The translations under genes were made by a program, and so were the position numbers. A stretch of 64,000 bases of DNA from Phragmites australis (taxonomy: Eukaryota; Streptophyta; Magnoliopsida; Poales; Poaceae). Under the pieces are notes generated by a model. That model was given only the letters and a program-made list of their open reading frames with translations, made no database searches and was not told the DNA's origin. Shown piece after piece: positions 35,488 through 46,249 of the stretch. Each line of letters starts with the position of its first letter. The stretch's first letter is position 1. The DNA lies in the NCBI RefSeq assembly GCF_958298935.1, contig NC_084943.1, forward strand, positions 14,005,001 through 14,069,000. The letters run 5' to 3'.

Positions 35488-36852
35488 CTACAAGAACAAT
35501 AGGCGAATAGAGCTAGCTGGGATGCATAGCCTGTTAGCACGGTATAGTAATCCATCATTCAGCACATATTTATTCCAAGTTCTTCCTTCTTTACAAAGTT
35601 CGAAAGCATCTTTAAAGTCCAAATCAGTAGCATATAATCCTTTAATTGTTTCTAAACCAAAAATCTTATGATCGAGTTGGGACAACATGGTATAACGTCT
35701 AGATAACGCATCTGCAATGACATTGTCTTTACCTTTCTTGTGTTTAATGATATAAGGAAAAGACTCTATAAATTCAACCCATTTAGCATGACGTTTGTTC
35801 AGTTTGGCTTGGCTTCTAATATGTTTCAAAGCTTCATGATCAGAATGAATAATAAACTCCTTGGGCCAAAGATAATGTTGCCATGTTTCTAAAACTCGCA
35901 CTAAAGCATACAACTCCTTATCATAAGTCGAATAATTAAGAGATGGCCCATTCAATTTCTCACTAAAATAAGCAACGGGTTTACCTCCTTGCAGTAGCAC
36001 TCCTCCAATTCCAATGCCGCTAGCATCACATTCTAACTCAAAAGTCTTACCAAAGTCCGGAAGTTGGAGTAGAGGTGCATGCGTAAGCTTATCTTTCAGC
36101 GTATTAAAAGCTTGTTCTTGTGCTGGCCCCCATTGGAACGGAACGCCCTTCTTTGTCAACTCATTGAGTGGGGCAGCAATGGTGCTGAAATCTCTCACAA
36201 AACGCCGATAGAACCCTGCAAGGCCATGAAAGCTTCTGACCTGTGTGATAGTCCCAGAGGTCGGCCAGCTCTTGATGGCTTCAATTTTAGCTTCATCCGC
36301 TTCAATTCCCTGTGGAGTAACAACATAGCGAAGAAAAGCAACTCTATTTGTGCAAAAGGTGCACTTGTCAAGGTTAGCAAACAAACGTGCCTCTCTCAAA
36401 GCAGTAAAAACAGCACGTAGATGATCAATGTGTTCTTCATATGACTTGCTATAGATCAAAATATCATCAAAGTACACCACCACAAATCTTCCTATGAAAG
36501 CACGTAAAACCTCATTCATCAATCTCATGAAAGTGCTAGGTGCATTAGTTAAACCAAAAGGCATCACTAACCACTCATATAGACCGAACTTAGTTTTGAA
36601 AGCAGTTTTCCATTCATCTCCCAATTTCATTCTTATTTGGTGGTAACCACTACGCAAGTCAATCTTTGTGAAAATAATAGAACCACTCAACTCATCAAGC
36701 ATGTCGTCTAGCCTAGGAATAGGGTGACGATACCTTATTGTGATATTATTAATTGCTCTACAATCAACACACATGCGCCATGTACCATCTTTCTTAGGAA
36801 CCAAAAAGAACAGGAACAGCACAAGGGATAAGGCTCTCTCGTACGTACCCAC
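35488..36852 (-). pseudogene. Reverse transcriptase/RNase H part of gypsy D pol
   Basis: RT shows [36 protein letters not shown] and the active site [11 protein letters not shown] (about 36470). RNase H follows with [36 protein letters not shown] and IADALSRR. All catalytic residues are visible. The frame differs by one from the protease block (shift near 36810) and ends at one TAG before integrase, so pol is only slightly damaged. Confidence 0.88.
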
Positions 36853-38083
36853 GGTCCAAAAGGTCTTGGACTTGTCGCTGAATTTCCTTAGTCTCCTCCG
36901 GATTGGTCCTATATGCAGCGCGGTTTGGCAAAGTCGCTCCCGGGATCAAATCTATTTGGTGCTCTATCCCTCTGAATGGAGGTAGCCCTGGGGGTATCTC
37001 AGCTGGAAAGAAATCCTTATACTCCTGCAAAAGGTTAGTGACAGCAGCAGGCAAAGAGTTAGGTATATCATCAATTGAAAATAAAACCTCTTTGCATACG
37101 AAAGCATAGCACAAAGTATCATTATCTTGAATTTCAGCAAGGTCAGATTTAGTAGCAAGCATAACACCACCCTTTAACTTAATGCCTTCGGACCTAGGTG
37201 TGTTCTTCTCTTTCTTAGGTGGAAAAACAGATTGAGCTACTTGCTGATTTTCAGATTCCAAAACACGTTCTTTCTTTTTTTTGTCAGCTAAAGCTTTATC
37301 ACATTGCACAATTTCAGCAGGTGTCAAAGGAAGCAAAGAGATTTTCTTTCCCTTGTGCATGAGAGAGTATTTATTACTTCTACCATGGTGTGTAGCATCG
37401 GTATCAAATTCCCAAGGACGGCCTAACAAAAGTGAACATCCTTGCATAGGCACTACATCAAAATCAGCATAATCATGGTAGGAACCAATAGAAAAATGTA
37501 CTCTCGCAGATTGTGTTACCTTAACCTTACCACTATTATTGAACCACTGAATGTAGTATGGATGAGGATGTGCACGTGTTGGCAAGGAAAGATTCTTCAC
37601 AAGATCGGAGCTCAAGAGGTTGTTGCAACTCCCGCCATCAATTATGGTACGAACACGTGCATCTTTGACAATGAGGAATGTCTGGAATAGATTATGGCGT
37701 TGTAGCTGCTCCGCTTGCCCCATTTGAGAACTCAAAACTCGCTTCACAATGAAGGTGCGTGCTGCATAACTCTCCGTGGCAGCGGTACCACTAATCTCCT
37801 CCCCCTCACTATCCATGTCATGATCGGCTGCAAGATTAGCTTCAAATGCATATTCTTCCTCGACATCACTATGACTAACATATCCACCATCTGCTGTTGC
37901 GGAGTATGCTCGCTGGCTTGGGCAATCCTTCATGACATGGCCAATACCTTGGCAGTGACGGCACACAATGCCCGTTGTACGACCCGTGGTAGCTACACCT
38001 GAAGAAGAGCGTGGCATTGGATCCTGCGAAACAGTAGATTTACTCACCTCACGTGATGGTTGTGGTGCTCCTGCTGAACGCAC
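36794..38083 (-). pseudogene. Zinc knuckle and protease part of gypsy D gag-pol
   Basis: Begins in the gag C-terminus with a CCHC knuckle (CRHCQGIGHVMKDC, about 37960), then a protease-like section with IIDGGSCNNLLSSDLVKN (about 37640; Gly where DSG or DTG is usual, so the active site is changed) and ends at [13 protein letters not shown] where the frame shifts into RT. It lies in the same frame as the capsid block to the right, from which one TGA (38111-38113) separates it. Confidence 0.82.
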
Positions 38084-38110
38084 CCAAGTGTTGGAGGAGG
38101 GGGCAGCAGA

Positions 38111-39061
38111 TCATGTAGATGTAGAAGGGAATGTTGTTGCTTGTCCCAGTGGTACTCGTGAAGTAGATGTACTCCCAAAATTGTTCCGCAATTTCTGCAC
38201 CTGTTGTCGACCCTGCAGTCCTTTTTCTGCCAAGATAGCAAAATGGAACAACCTATTGGTAGTATTGTAATCTTTATAATCAACAAGGTCCTGAATTTCA
38301 CGTCTCAACCCGGAGTAAAAACGAATCATGGTATCCTCATCAGCCTCTTGTATACTACAACGAAGCATAGCAATTTGAAGCTCTTGATAGTAATCATGCA
38401 CATATTTAGAATCTTGATTTAAGCGCTGCAATTTCTTTTTCAATTCACGTGTATAATCAGGAGGAATAAATCTATTGCGCATGGTACGCTTTAGTCTAGG
38501 CCATGATTCAGGTTCTAAGCCACTAGAAACTAGACCATTCCACCAAATAATAGCATAATTCATGAACTCACAAGTGGCTAGTCTAACTCTATGCATTTCA
38601 GGAACCATATGAGAACTATACTTTTGATCAACCGTCATTTCCCAATTCAAATAAGCATCAGCATCATATGCACCATCAAAAGGAGGCATTGAAAACTTAA
38701 TCTTAGAATAAGGATCATCGCGACCGTTGCGATTAACATTATTACCTCCATTACCTTGACGACGTTGTTGTTGGCCACGACGTAATTGTTCAGCATGAGG
38801 ACGTTGCTCAGCACGCGCATCTTGCCCAACAAAAACCTCACCATCTTTTTGGTCACCATCATTAGTATCATCATCATCATCATGTGAATGGTCATCATCC
38901 TGTGGTGGCTGTCGCAACTCAAGGTCGTTGACTCGCGTGACGAGGTTAGCAATGCTTGTTCTAATGTCTGTCAATAGCCTAGTATGCTCCTGCAAGGCTT
39001 TGTTGAGTTCTTCCTTGGATACACAATCCTTAAAATCCGACGGAGAGCCATCACTTGACAT
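38111..39061 (-). pseudogene. Capsid part of gypsy D gag
   Basis: The start ATG at 39061 (MSSDGSPSDFKDCVSKEELN) is chosen because the upstream extension is hydrophobic leader translation. A coiled N-terminus is followed by an acidic His/Asp run (38880 region) and the Retrotrans_gag core (YLNWEMTVDQKYSSHMVPEM, AIIWWNGLVSSGLEPESW, QRLNQDSKYVHDYYQELQ). It ends at one in-frame TGA before the zinc knuckle. Relative: fragment E at 22961-23821. Confidence 0.85.
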
Positions 39062-39206
39062 GGTTAGTAGAAAATAAAGGACAACAAATATTATCCCTAT
39101 CAACTACTAGGTTGTGGAAGGTGGAATCACACACACTCAAGCGTCTTACCACGCTCTTACAAATGTTCTTACCAACGCAGCAAGGAGGAACAACCGGTGA
39201 CGAGTC

Positions 39207-39290
39207 TGGAAGCGTGGGATGATTGCAAGAGTGAACCTGTTCGGATCAAAGGAGGTGGAAGCGTGGGATGATTGCAAGAGTGAACCTGTT
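39207..39290 (-). repeat. 49-bp tandem duplication at the scar in gypsy D
   Basis: TGGAAGCGTGGGATGATTGC and following bases occur at 39207 and again at 39256 (period 49, second copy cut at 39290). The second copy leads straight into the copied foldback DNA, sharing TGTT at the junction. Confidence 0.9.
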
Positions 39291-39574
39291 AGAAGTTATT
39301 AAAGTAGCCTTTTTTGGAGAATTTTAATTTAAATTCTACACAAGATTTTTTTGTGTGAATTCAATTAAAATATGTTGCACATGGATTATGGAACATGTAG
39401 AGAAAATTATAGGATTTATTGAGAAATAGAAGACAACTAATTTTTTTAAGAAATAGAAGACCATCGTGCCCATAAACAATACTATCGATGAATAGTGAAT
39501 TTCAAACGACAGATTGACGGAATAACAAAAGTGGTAGTTTTATGAGAAGTAATCCTAAAATAGTGGTGGGTTTG
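39287..39574 (-). repeat. Copy of foldback arm inserted inside gypsy D
   Basis: 288 bp nearly identical to 33222-33508, the foldback DNA that precedes the 3' LTR. Here it precedes the 5' LTR copy at 39575 in place of the primer-binding site. Confidence 0.92.
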
Positions 39575-40481
39575 TGATGAGCAATGTTGGCCTGATCTTC
39601 CGATAGGTAGTGATAAGTCGGTGGGTGGAGAACTCGACGTTGATGATCCAAAGGCTTCGACCTGAACAGATCGTCTCCCTTGCAATCACTACACCACAGC
39701 TCCGATGGTTATCAACCGTGTCGCGCGGTTGACCTCGCCAAGAAGGCTCAATCCCTGCAAGCGTACCGAGAACACAAGCAAGAACGTAGAAGATGCAATC
39801 TGAAATATTGCGAATTGAATTCAAGCACTCGAAGTCGGGGTTCCACAAACACTTGCGGCGGCCTAGTCAGTCCGGAACAAGAGCGAAAATCTCACAACTG
39901 TGTGTAGATCAATGTCTAAGCAAAACCCAACCCTAATTAGGGCGGCGGCTACTGTATATAAAAGACTAGGGTCGGCCAAGGACCCCTGGACGCGTCCCTA
40001 ATGGACTCCAACACGTTACACGGCCCAACGGCCCAAAAGATGGTGGCGCAGCACCTTGACAGATTCTGGACGTCCACTTGTTTTGACAATTCCCGTTGAC
40101 TCAGAAAGAATTTGGACATGGGACCAGTACCATTGGAAAGCTTATTTCCTTAGCTTTCCAACCATGTGTAGAACGTCAAAAACGGAGTCCGTATGCGTCC
40201 TGGGCGACGATTTTAGTGCGGACTGGTCCTGGACTCCGAAACGGACTCGAACTGGATTGGGCCTCCACCTTGGCTTGGGCGCCCTTGCTGTTCTTCTCCC
40301 GTGTTCCTAAGTAATAATATATCACAGTTATTCAGTAGCATCCCATCCTCATCAAAATATAAAGGAACACTAAGGAACGAGCTCACCTCATGATTTAGTT
40401 GATGTGCACGAGCTCGTGTCAATGAACCTATTGTTGGAGGAATACTCGGTGTGTGTATCCGAAAGAGTGATATCCTCATCA
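39575..40481 (-). repeat. 5' LTR of gypsy D
   Basis: 907 bp, same ends as 33509-34402, with a small insertion near 39907 (GATCAATGTCTAAGC) relative to the other copy. The right edge joins foldback DNA at 40482. Confidence 0.9.
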
Positions 40482-40530
40482 GTTTTTGAAATAGCCGCAA
40501 AAATGGTAGTTTTGTGACTATTAGACCAAG
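40482..40530 (-). repeat. Foldback right arm, middle piece
   Basis: GTTTTTGAAATAGCCGC to ATTAGACCAAG matches the reverse complement of 32587-32632. It lies between gypsy D (left) and element A (right), and its last five bases (CCAAG) are the target site of A. Confidence 0.9.
40526..40530. repeat. Target duplication CCAAG of element A, left copy
   Basis: CCAAG directly before TGTTGGGATC; the identical right copy is at 62674-62678. Confidence 0.95.
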
Positions 40531-41150
40531 TGTTGGGATCGAAGTCCCAGACAGGGCGGGCCTTCGGAAACGGAGGTACCGAAGGTCCCCTAGAGTGACA
40601 CGTACTGGAAGTGGAACAGTTTTCAATTACTCCTTACGGTTACACTGTGGCTCTATTTATAGCTCGTACCCAGCGATCACGGGTCCCGTTTACATATCTT
40701 ACCCCCTAACCTGCTACATTCCCGGAATATCCGGGGGCAATATGGTACAAATGAGCATGATCCCATAATTAGAACAGTACCCAGGACAACCATAGTCGGG
40801 CCCACTGCCGAGTTGGCCATCCATTCGAAGGGTGTCGAAGCCTTCTTTGCCCGGCCGCATGATGGGCAGCCTTCGCCCCTCGGCGAAGATCAGGTCGTGC
40901 CTTCGCTCGTTCCAATAGATGCAGGATGCGACCCGAGGCTTCGCTCGATAGTCGAAGTCGATTAGCCTCCGCCTTCGCCGGTTCGGGGACCTGAACGTGC
41001 GTGGACGCCCTCACCCTTCGACACTTCGCTCCCTGATCTCCGCGACTGATGGATGAACTCCTGCAACAGCACGATAGCTATCGCGTAGCATCTCCAGTAA
41101 ACTTCACGGTTACCTTCGAGTCAGGGGGTGGCAGGAGATGATCCCCAACA
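40531..41150 (-). repeat. 3' LTR of element A
   Basis: 620 bp, TGTTGGGATC to ATCCCCAACA. On the minus strand the purine-rich GTAGGGGGCTAC (41151-41162) abuts its inner edge, which marks it as the 3' LTR. Confidence 0.93.
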
Positions 41151-41570
41151 GTAGCCCCCTACTGGCAAGGTTTGTCTTCCATAGGCCGAGCCTATAGCCT
41201 TCGAGATATCTAAACGCTGTCCCCCTTCGGCCTGTCGAAGTTTGCTGGATTGAATGCACGCTGTTAATTTTTAGATGTTGTATGTTTTTTTTTTAATGCT
41301 CCTTAGCGGCGACGCAACGATCTCTATAACTGCCTGCATTTAATGTTCATGGTGGATGTCCGAGCATGGTTTTTGGTGCCGGTACAATTTTTGATGCGGG
41401 AAATTGTAACCGCCGTCGTCTCGCCCTATAAATACCGGGCTGCTGTCAAAATTTTCACCGTACCCTTGCTAACGGCTGTCACTCTCGTACGAAGTCAGTT
41501 ACAGTTTTTCGGACGCCTTAGACGGAGCCCCCGGTTGTCATCGCGCTGTTGAAGGAATTTCTTGGACTAG

Positions 41571-44500
41571 ATGGCTCCGAAGCTTAGATCCTCCCGACCG
41601 AAGACCTACTGGATTGGCCAATCCAAAGTGGACGACGAAGTTCTGGCTGGCCTTCTCAGAGAAGGTTTGATTAGCGATGTCTCGAAGGTGCGGCTTCCCA
41701 GCAAACAAGAGATACCGGAGCCCGCTGATGATGAGGCTATGTTGCTTGTGCACTATTTTCGGGCTAGCCTTCGGCTTCCTTGTGACGAGATGGTGATCAA
41801 AGTATTAAAACTCTTCAAGGTCTATTTGCAACAATTGACCCCTAACGCCATAGTTAGAATGAGTCTCTTCGCTTGGGCCGCTCGCTCGGAGGGGGTTAAG
41901 GCGTCCGCCAGGGCCTTCGCCGCCGCGCACCGGCTGCACCACCAACCTAAGCCGGTCTTCGCCCGCGGAGTGTAGAGCGAGGCCCACTATGGGTGTCTGA
42001 ACTTCGCCTATCGCGCTGGCTTGTCTACGCCCGCGGTGGTGTACAAGAATAAGTGGCCTAGTGATTGGACTCAGTGGTGGTTCTACCACAAGGTGGAGGC
42101 CGAAGAATACCTCGTATCTAGATGCGAAGAAGTGAAGGGAAACCGTGCGCCAGATGTGCGGTTGAAATCATCGCAGCAAACTGCCCTTGAAGCCTTCGCT
42201 AGGTGTGCGAAGCATCTTTCCACTCGTGACTTGGTGGAGGAGTTCTTGGCTGCCAGAGTCTAGCCTCTTAGCCATGGCTGGGTTATTCCAGAATTCGGGG
42301 ACAAGGGGCCCGAGGGGCTTTGCCGGCCCCATCCCACTTTGGACGGCTTCGCAGGTGCCCTCTTTTCCGCGCATTTTTACATAATTTAAATTTCCTTGCC
42401 TAATGGTTATGATTTCTTCCAGATTTGTCAGTCGCAGAGGTGGAGGTGAAGGCTTTAATGTTAGTCAACAAGATTACACCTGGCGAAGCACAGCTGTGTG
42501 CCGACCAGGGACTTACCCGAAGACTGAACAGAATCCTCGAGTATCGAGGTCTGTCATATGCTGAACCACCAAAGATTGCCGCAGTGCTGCAAAGTAGCGC
42601 GGGGGGCTCCCCAGCAGTGGAAGTGGGCGAAGAGCCCACTGTTGGCCCTTCGACGAAGAGGAAGCACCCAGAGCGGTCGTCGAAGGTGGGCCGCACCAAG
42701 AAAGCTGTTGCCCTCCAGAAAATACCGCGTGAAGCCGCGCCCGAGGTTTTTCACGTAGAAATGTCTCCGGAGGGCTCTGCTGCTTCCCGCGACATGGCCC
42801 GTCGGGAGAGTTCTGAAGGTGCGCAGGAGGTCCAGGCGCCGAAATCCATGTTTTGCTCACGTGTCGATCTCCCAACGTTAATTCTGAGCGATGACGAGGA
42901 GTTAATAGAGGCGGGCGCAATAACTGAGCACGCCATTCAGGAGGAGCCCGAAGCCGAAGGTGCCAACGATGTAGAAGTGGCGGCGTACTCATCGCCCTCA
43001 TCACCTTCGAGCTCATCTTCCGAGACCGAAGAGTCAACGTCGAGTGCGCCCCGCCGCAGAGGGAAGGGTTTGATGGGTGTCGGCGGGCTGCTTACGCCTG
43101 AGGCGTTGCGGCCCATCGCTTTTGAACCGAATATCGGGGAGGTCAGTGATGCAAAGAAGATGTTTGGTACCTTCGTCCTTCCTGAACTCGAGATTCCGCT
43201 TGCCCAGAAGTCTACAAGTGAGCTGATCGATGCATCCGATGTGGCTATAGCGAATGTATATCGTATATTTTCTTACATTAAAAAACCTGTTATTTTGCTG
43301 ACTTGTATTCGATACTGCAGGTTTTGCTCCTCTCACAAGCTCAACGCAAGTAGATTGAAAAATCCAAAGCCCGAGCCCGAAGCGCTCAGGCCCAGATTGA
43401 CTTGTTGCAAAAACGGACGAAAAAAGCTGAGGGCCAGAAACGTGAGATGTCGCGGCGAGCGAAGGATGCAGAATTATGACTGGAGCAGCTTGAAAGGGAG
43501 GTTAGCACCCTTCGCTCAGAGAAGGGGATTGCGGACAGCGAAGTAAGCTGTCTTCGCCATAACCTGCAATCCTCCGAGGCTCAAGTGTGCGAATTGCAAG
43601 CACTTTGCGCGTCGGAGAAGGAGAAAGCGGAGCGGCTGCAGTCTGAATTAAGCGAAGCGAAGGCTTATAACGACGATGCTCTTAATATCATTGGGGAGCT
43701 TGAGCCGAAGGCGGTCGCTGCGTGCGAAGCAATCAGTCATACCTTCGAAGGTATTGGCGCCTCGGCGACTCCCCCATCAATCGAAATTGTAGGGCTGGGT
43801 GGACTTATTAGTTGGATCAACGAGACCAGTAGTAGCCTCCTTCCTGCTGCACAACTTTACCGTGATTTCTGCGTGATGGTTGCCGCCCGAAGTCTCGTGC
43901 AGTCTGTCGAGATGACGGGTTGCGACCATCATACTGCTCTCCAGAGGCCTTCCTTCCAGTACCCTTCGGACCTGTCAACTTCGGCCATTACAAAGGCATC
44001 AAAGAGCACTGCTCGATCATTCACCACCAATTATTGGTGCAAGCACGGCCACGAGCTCGCTCTTCGAGAAGCCGAAATGAACCGACAAAGGGTATGCTGA
44101 GTCAACTTTTGTTTCGTTTGGTCAAAGATTATAAAAGGATTATGTGTAGTAATAATGATTTTATTAATTTTTTGTTAGGCCAAGGTGAGGGATGACCCCT
44201 TGTCGAAACCGACGACCACGACAACCGAAGATACTGGGAAGGTGGGCTGAATTGGCGCGAAGGGTCGTATTGTTTATGCTTTTGCTTTTGTAATTGACGA
44301 TGTAACACATTGATTGTGTAATATATTTTATGTTTATATCGAAGTGTTATTGACCTTTTTGCGCTCCCTGCGCAGGTCCTTGCTTCGGACACTGCGTAGG
44401 TAGCCGAAGAAGCTGTGCCTTTGACCATGATGAGGGACAATTTTTATGTGTCCTGGTCCTGCTGGGAATCATTTCACCGACGTCATGCCGATATCGAGCT

Positions 44501-44927
44501 CGAGCGATATTGGCATGCGAAGTGTAGGTCGTATGATGATATGAACGCTAGGACAAAAGTGTTTTGGAAATCCGTTAATCCTTCGACGCTAGCTAGTTGA
44601 CGAACTGAACGGAATCTGCGCCGTGCAGCGAAAGGAGACGTTGAAGGCACATCGGTGCTCCTTGAGCTGAAGATTGAACCTCAGGACGAAGAGCCGGTTT
44701 TGCACAGACCGCAAATTTGCTATCGACGTGGTCCCTCTTCGCAGGTAGTGAGGTGCAGTGGTAGCGACGACGATATCCCTACGTCGCCGTCATATTGCAC
44801 TCAAGTTGGGGCCCATCCGGCCCCAACATCGCGTTTTCATGCCAGCGAAGGCATTGCTTATCAATTTTCTTTCAGTCATTTGTATAAGGATTTTGTTGAT
44901 CCAGATGTTGATTATGATGCGGAATAA
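41571..44927 (+). pseudogene. Antisense extra gene of element A (putative gypsy-type transposon protein)
   Basis: Encoded on the strand opposite gag-pol, between the 3' LTR and integrase, where Tat/Retand elements carry a gene of unknown function (the family once named putative gypsy-type transposon or Transposase_28). The ATG is at 41571 (MAPKLRSSRPKTYWIGQSKV). The N-terminal domain runs through HYFRASLRLPCDEMVIKVLK and WWFYHKVEAEEYLVSRC. Introns are likely at 42355-42422 and 43256-43320 (GT..AG, frame kept at the first). The middle is acidic and serine-rich, then a coiled-coil region (CELQALCASEKEKAERLQSE) follows. In-frame stops at 41973, 42261 and later, so it is inactive. Confidence 0.75.
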
Positions 44928-45138
44928 ATCGGTTTTGTATTATGATTTGTTCTTTTGTTATACTTTTAGTGGCATGGTGCCTGAAGCGTTTTCTACGATT
45001 CGAGGCGTTCTGAATCTCTTTAGTTGGGTCTTCGGGTCAGACGTATTTGGCGAAGCCGTCCCCCCAAATTTTGCTGCAGTTTCCTACGATTGCATGGGGC
45101 TACTATTTTTATTTTTATTATTTTTTTTAAAACGCCGT

Positions 45139-45199
45139 CCCCCCCCCCCCCCCCCCCGACTTTTAGTCGCAGGTAACTTCGGCCCGGGGGGGGGGGGGG
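45139..45199. repeat. C- and G-homopolymer pair
   Basis: About 17 to 19 Cs at 45139-45157 and about 13 Gs at 45187-45199. Such runs are error-prone in sequencing and assembly, so their length should not be trusted. Confidence 0.7.
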
Positions 45200-45287
45200 C
45201 GCAAGCACTCTTGGCTCCCGACTTTTAGCCTCAAAGGCTTGATTTTACTTCATCTTGGGGGGTGGTTGATATTTGCACCCGAGTTAT

Positions 45288-45920
45288 TTGCGAAATGCGC
45301 TGCCGTCTCGTTGGTCCAGCGACACTTCGTTTTTTTTTCTTCTTCGAAGACATCCTTCTGTGCGGGGGCAGGCACTCTTAGCCCCTAACTTATGGCGAAG
45401 TGCGCTGCCTTTTTGCTGGTTCAGCGACACTTCATTTTTTCTCCCGAAGGCATGTTTTTCCCTTCGGTGCGGGGGCAGGCACTCTTAGCCCCCGACTTCT
45501 GGCGAAGTGCCCTGCCGTTTTGTTGGTCCAGCGACACTTCGTTTTTTCTCCCGAAGGCATGTTTTTCCCTTTGGTGCGGGGGCAGGCACTCTTAGCCCCC
45601 GACTTCTGGCGAAGTGCGCTGCCTTTTTGCTGGTTCAGCAACACTTCATTTTTTCTCCTGAAGGCATGTTTTTCCCTTCGGTGCGGGGGCAGGCACTCTT
45701 AGCCCCCGACTTTTGGTGAAGTGCGCTGCCTTTTTGCTGGTTCAGCGACACTTCATTTTTTCTTCCGAATGTATGTTTTTCCCTTCGGTGCGGGGGCAGG
45801 CACTCTTAGCCCCCGACTTCTGGCGAAGTGCGCTGCCTTTTTGCTGGTTCAGCGACACTTCGTTTTTTCTCCCGAAGGCATGTTTTTCCCTTCGGTGCGG
45901 GGGCAGGCACTCTTAGCCCC
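45288..45920 (+). repeat. 107-bp tandem array in the 3' region of element A
   Basis: Landmark GGCACTCTTAGCCCC recurs at 45371, 45478, 45585, 45692, 45799 and 45906, exactly 107 bp apart. A more diverged unit is visible further left (about 45200). The plus-strand frames of 60-100 codons here are the same repeat translated and are not genes. Confidence 0.95.
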
Positions 45921-46249
45921 CTAGCGGTTTTTGTAATCCCGCGAAGGTCGCAAATGTACGTTTGTTTGCTTACACTTCGCACCGCATTCTAGTTGTCGAT
46001 TGGTGCGCCAATCTACCTTTAGGCTGGCACACTTCGATGAAAACTACTAGTACTCGAGACAAGCAACATTTTTTTTTGTGGGGGTGGCACTATCATTGTT
46101 TACATGGGTTTCTGCCTCGTTAAAAACCTCACCCCCTGGTGAAGGGGTCCCCCTATGAGGAAAAGAGTGCAGTACCCATACAATGTGATTACAAGAAATA
46201 CTACAAAATTAAAAATTACATTGGAGTCTCGGACTTTAGTTGCTGACCT

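Larger units (their letters stand above)
33509..40481 (-). mobile_element. Ty3/gypsy element D, nearly complete
   Basis: 6,973 bp on the minus strand: LTRs 33509-34402 and 39575-40481, gag, protease, RT/RNase H and integrase between. LTR ends carry the 7-bp inverted TGATGAG..CTCATCA. Flanking target bases are GTTTG (33504-33508) and GTTTT (40482-40486), 4 of 5 alike. The two LTRs differ by about two dozen substitutions plus small indels by eye (about 3%). The DNA next to the 5' LTR, where the primer-binding site should be, is replaced by a 288-bp copy of foldback DNA. The lineage is a chromovirus-like pol without a recognisable chromodomain; the exact clade was not assigned. Confidence 0.9.

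Noticed and set aside
40213..40626. Minus-strand frame matching the end of the D integrase
   Set aside because: It is the 5' LTR copy of the LTR-encoded pol tail, joined to unrelated foldback and element A LTR sequence; not a separate gene.
45264..45924. Regular repeats with fixed spacing, superficially CRISPR-like
   Set aside because: The whole 107-bp unit is repeated, there are no unique spacers, and it lies inside a plant retrotransposon.
45273..45924. Several plus-strand frames of 60-100 codons with similar proteins
   Set aside because: They are translations of the 107-bp repeat in different frames; the protein similarity is due to the DNA repeat.
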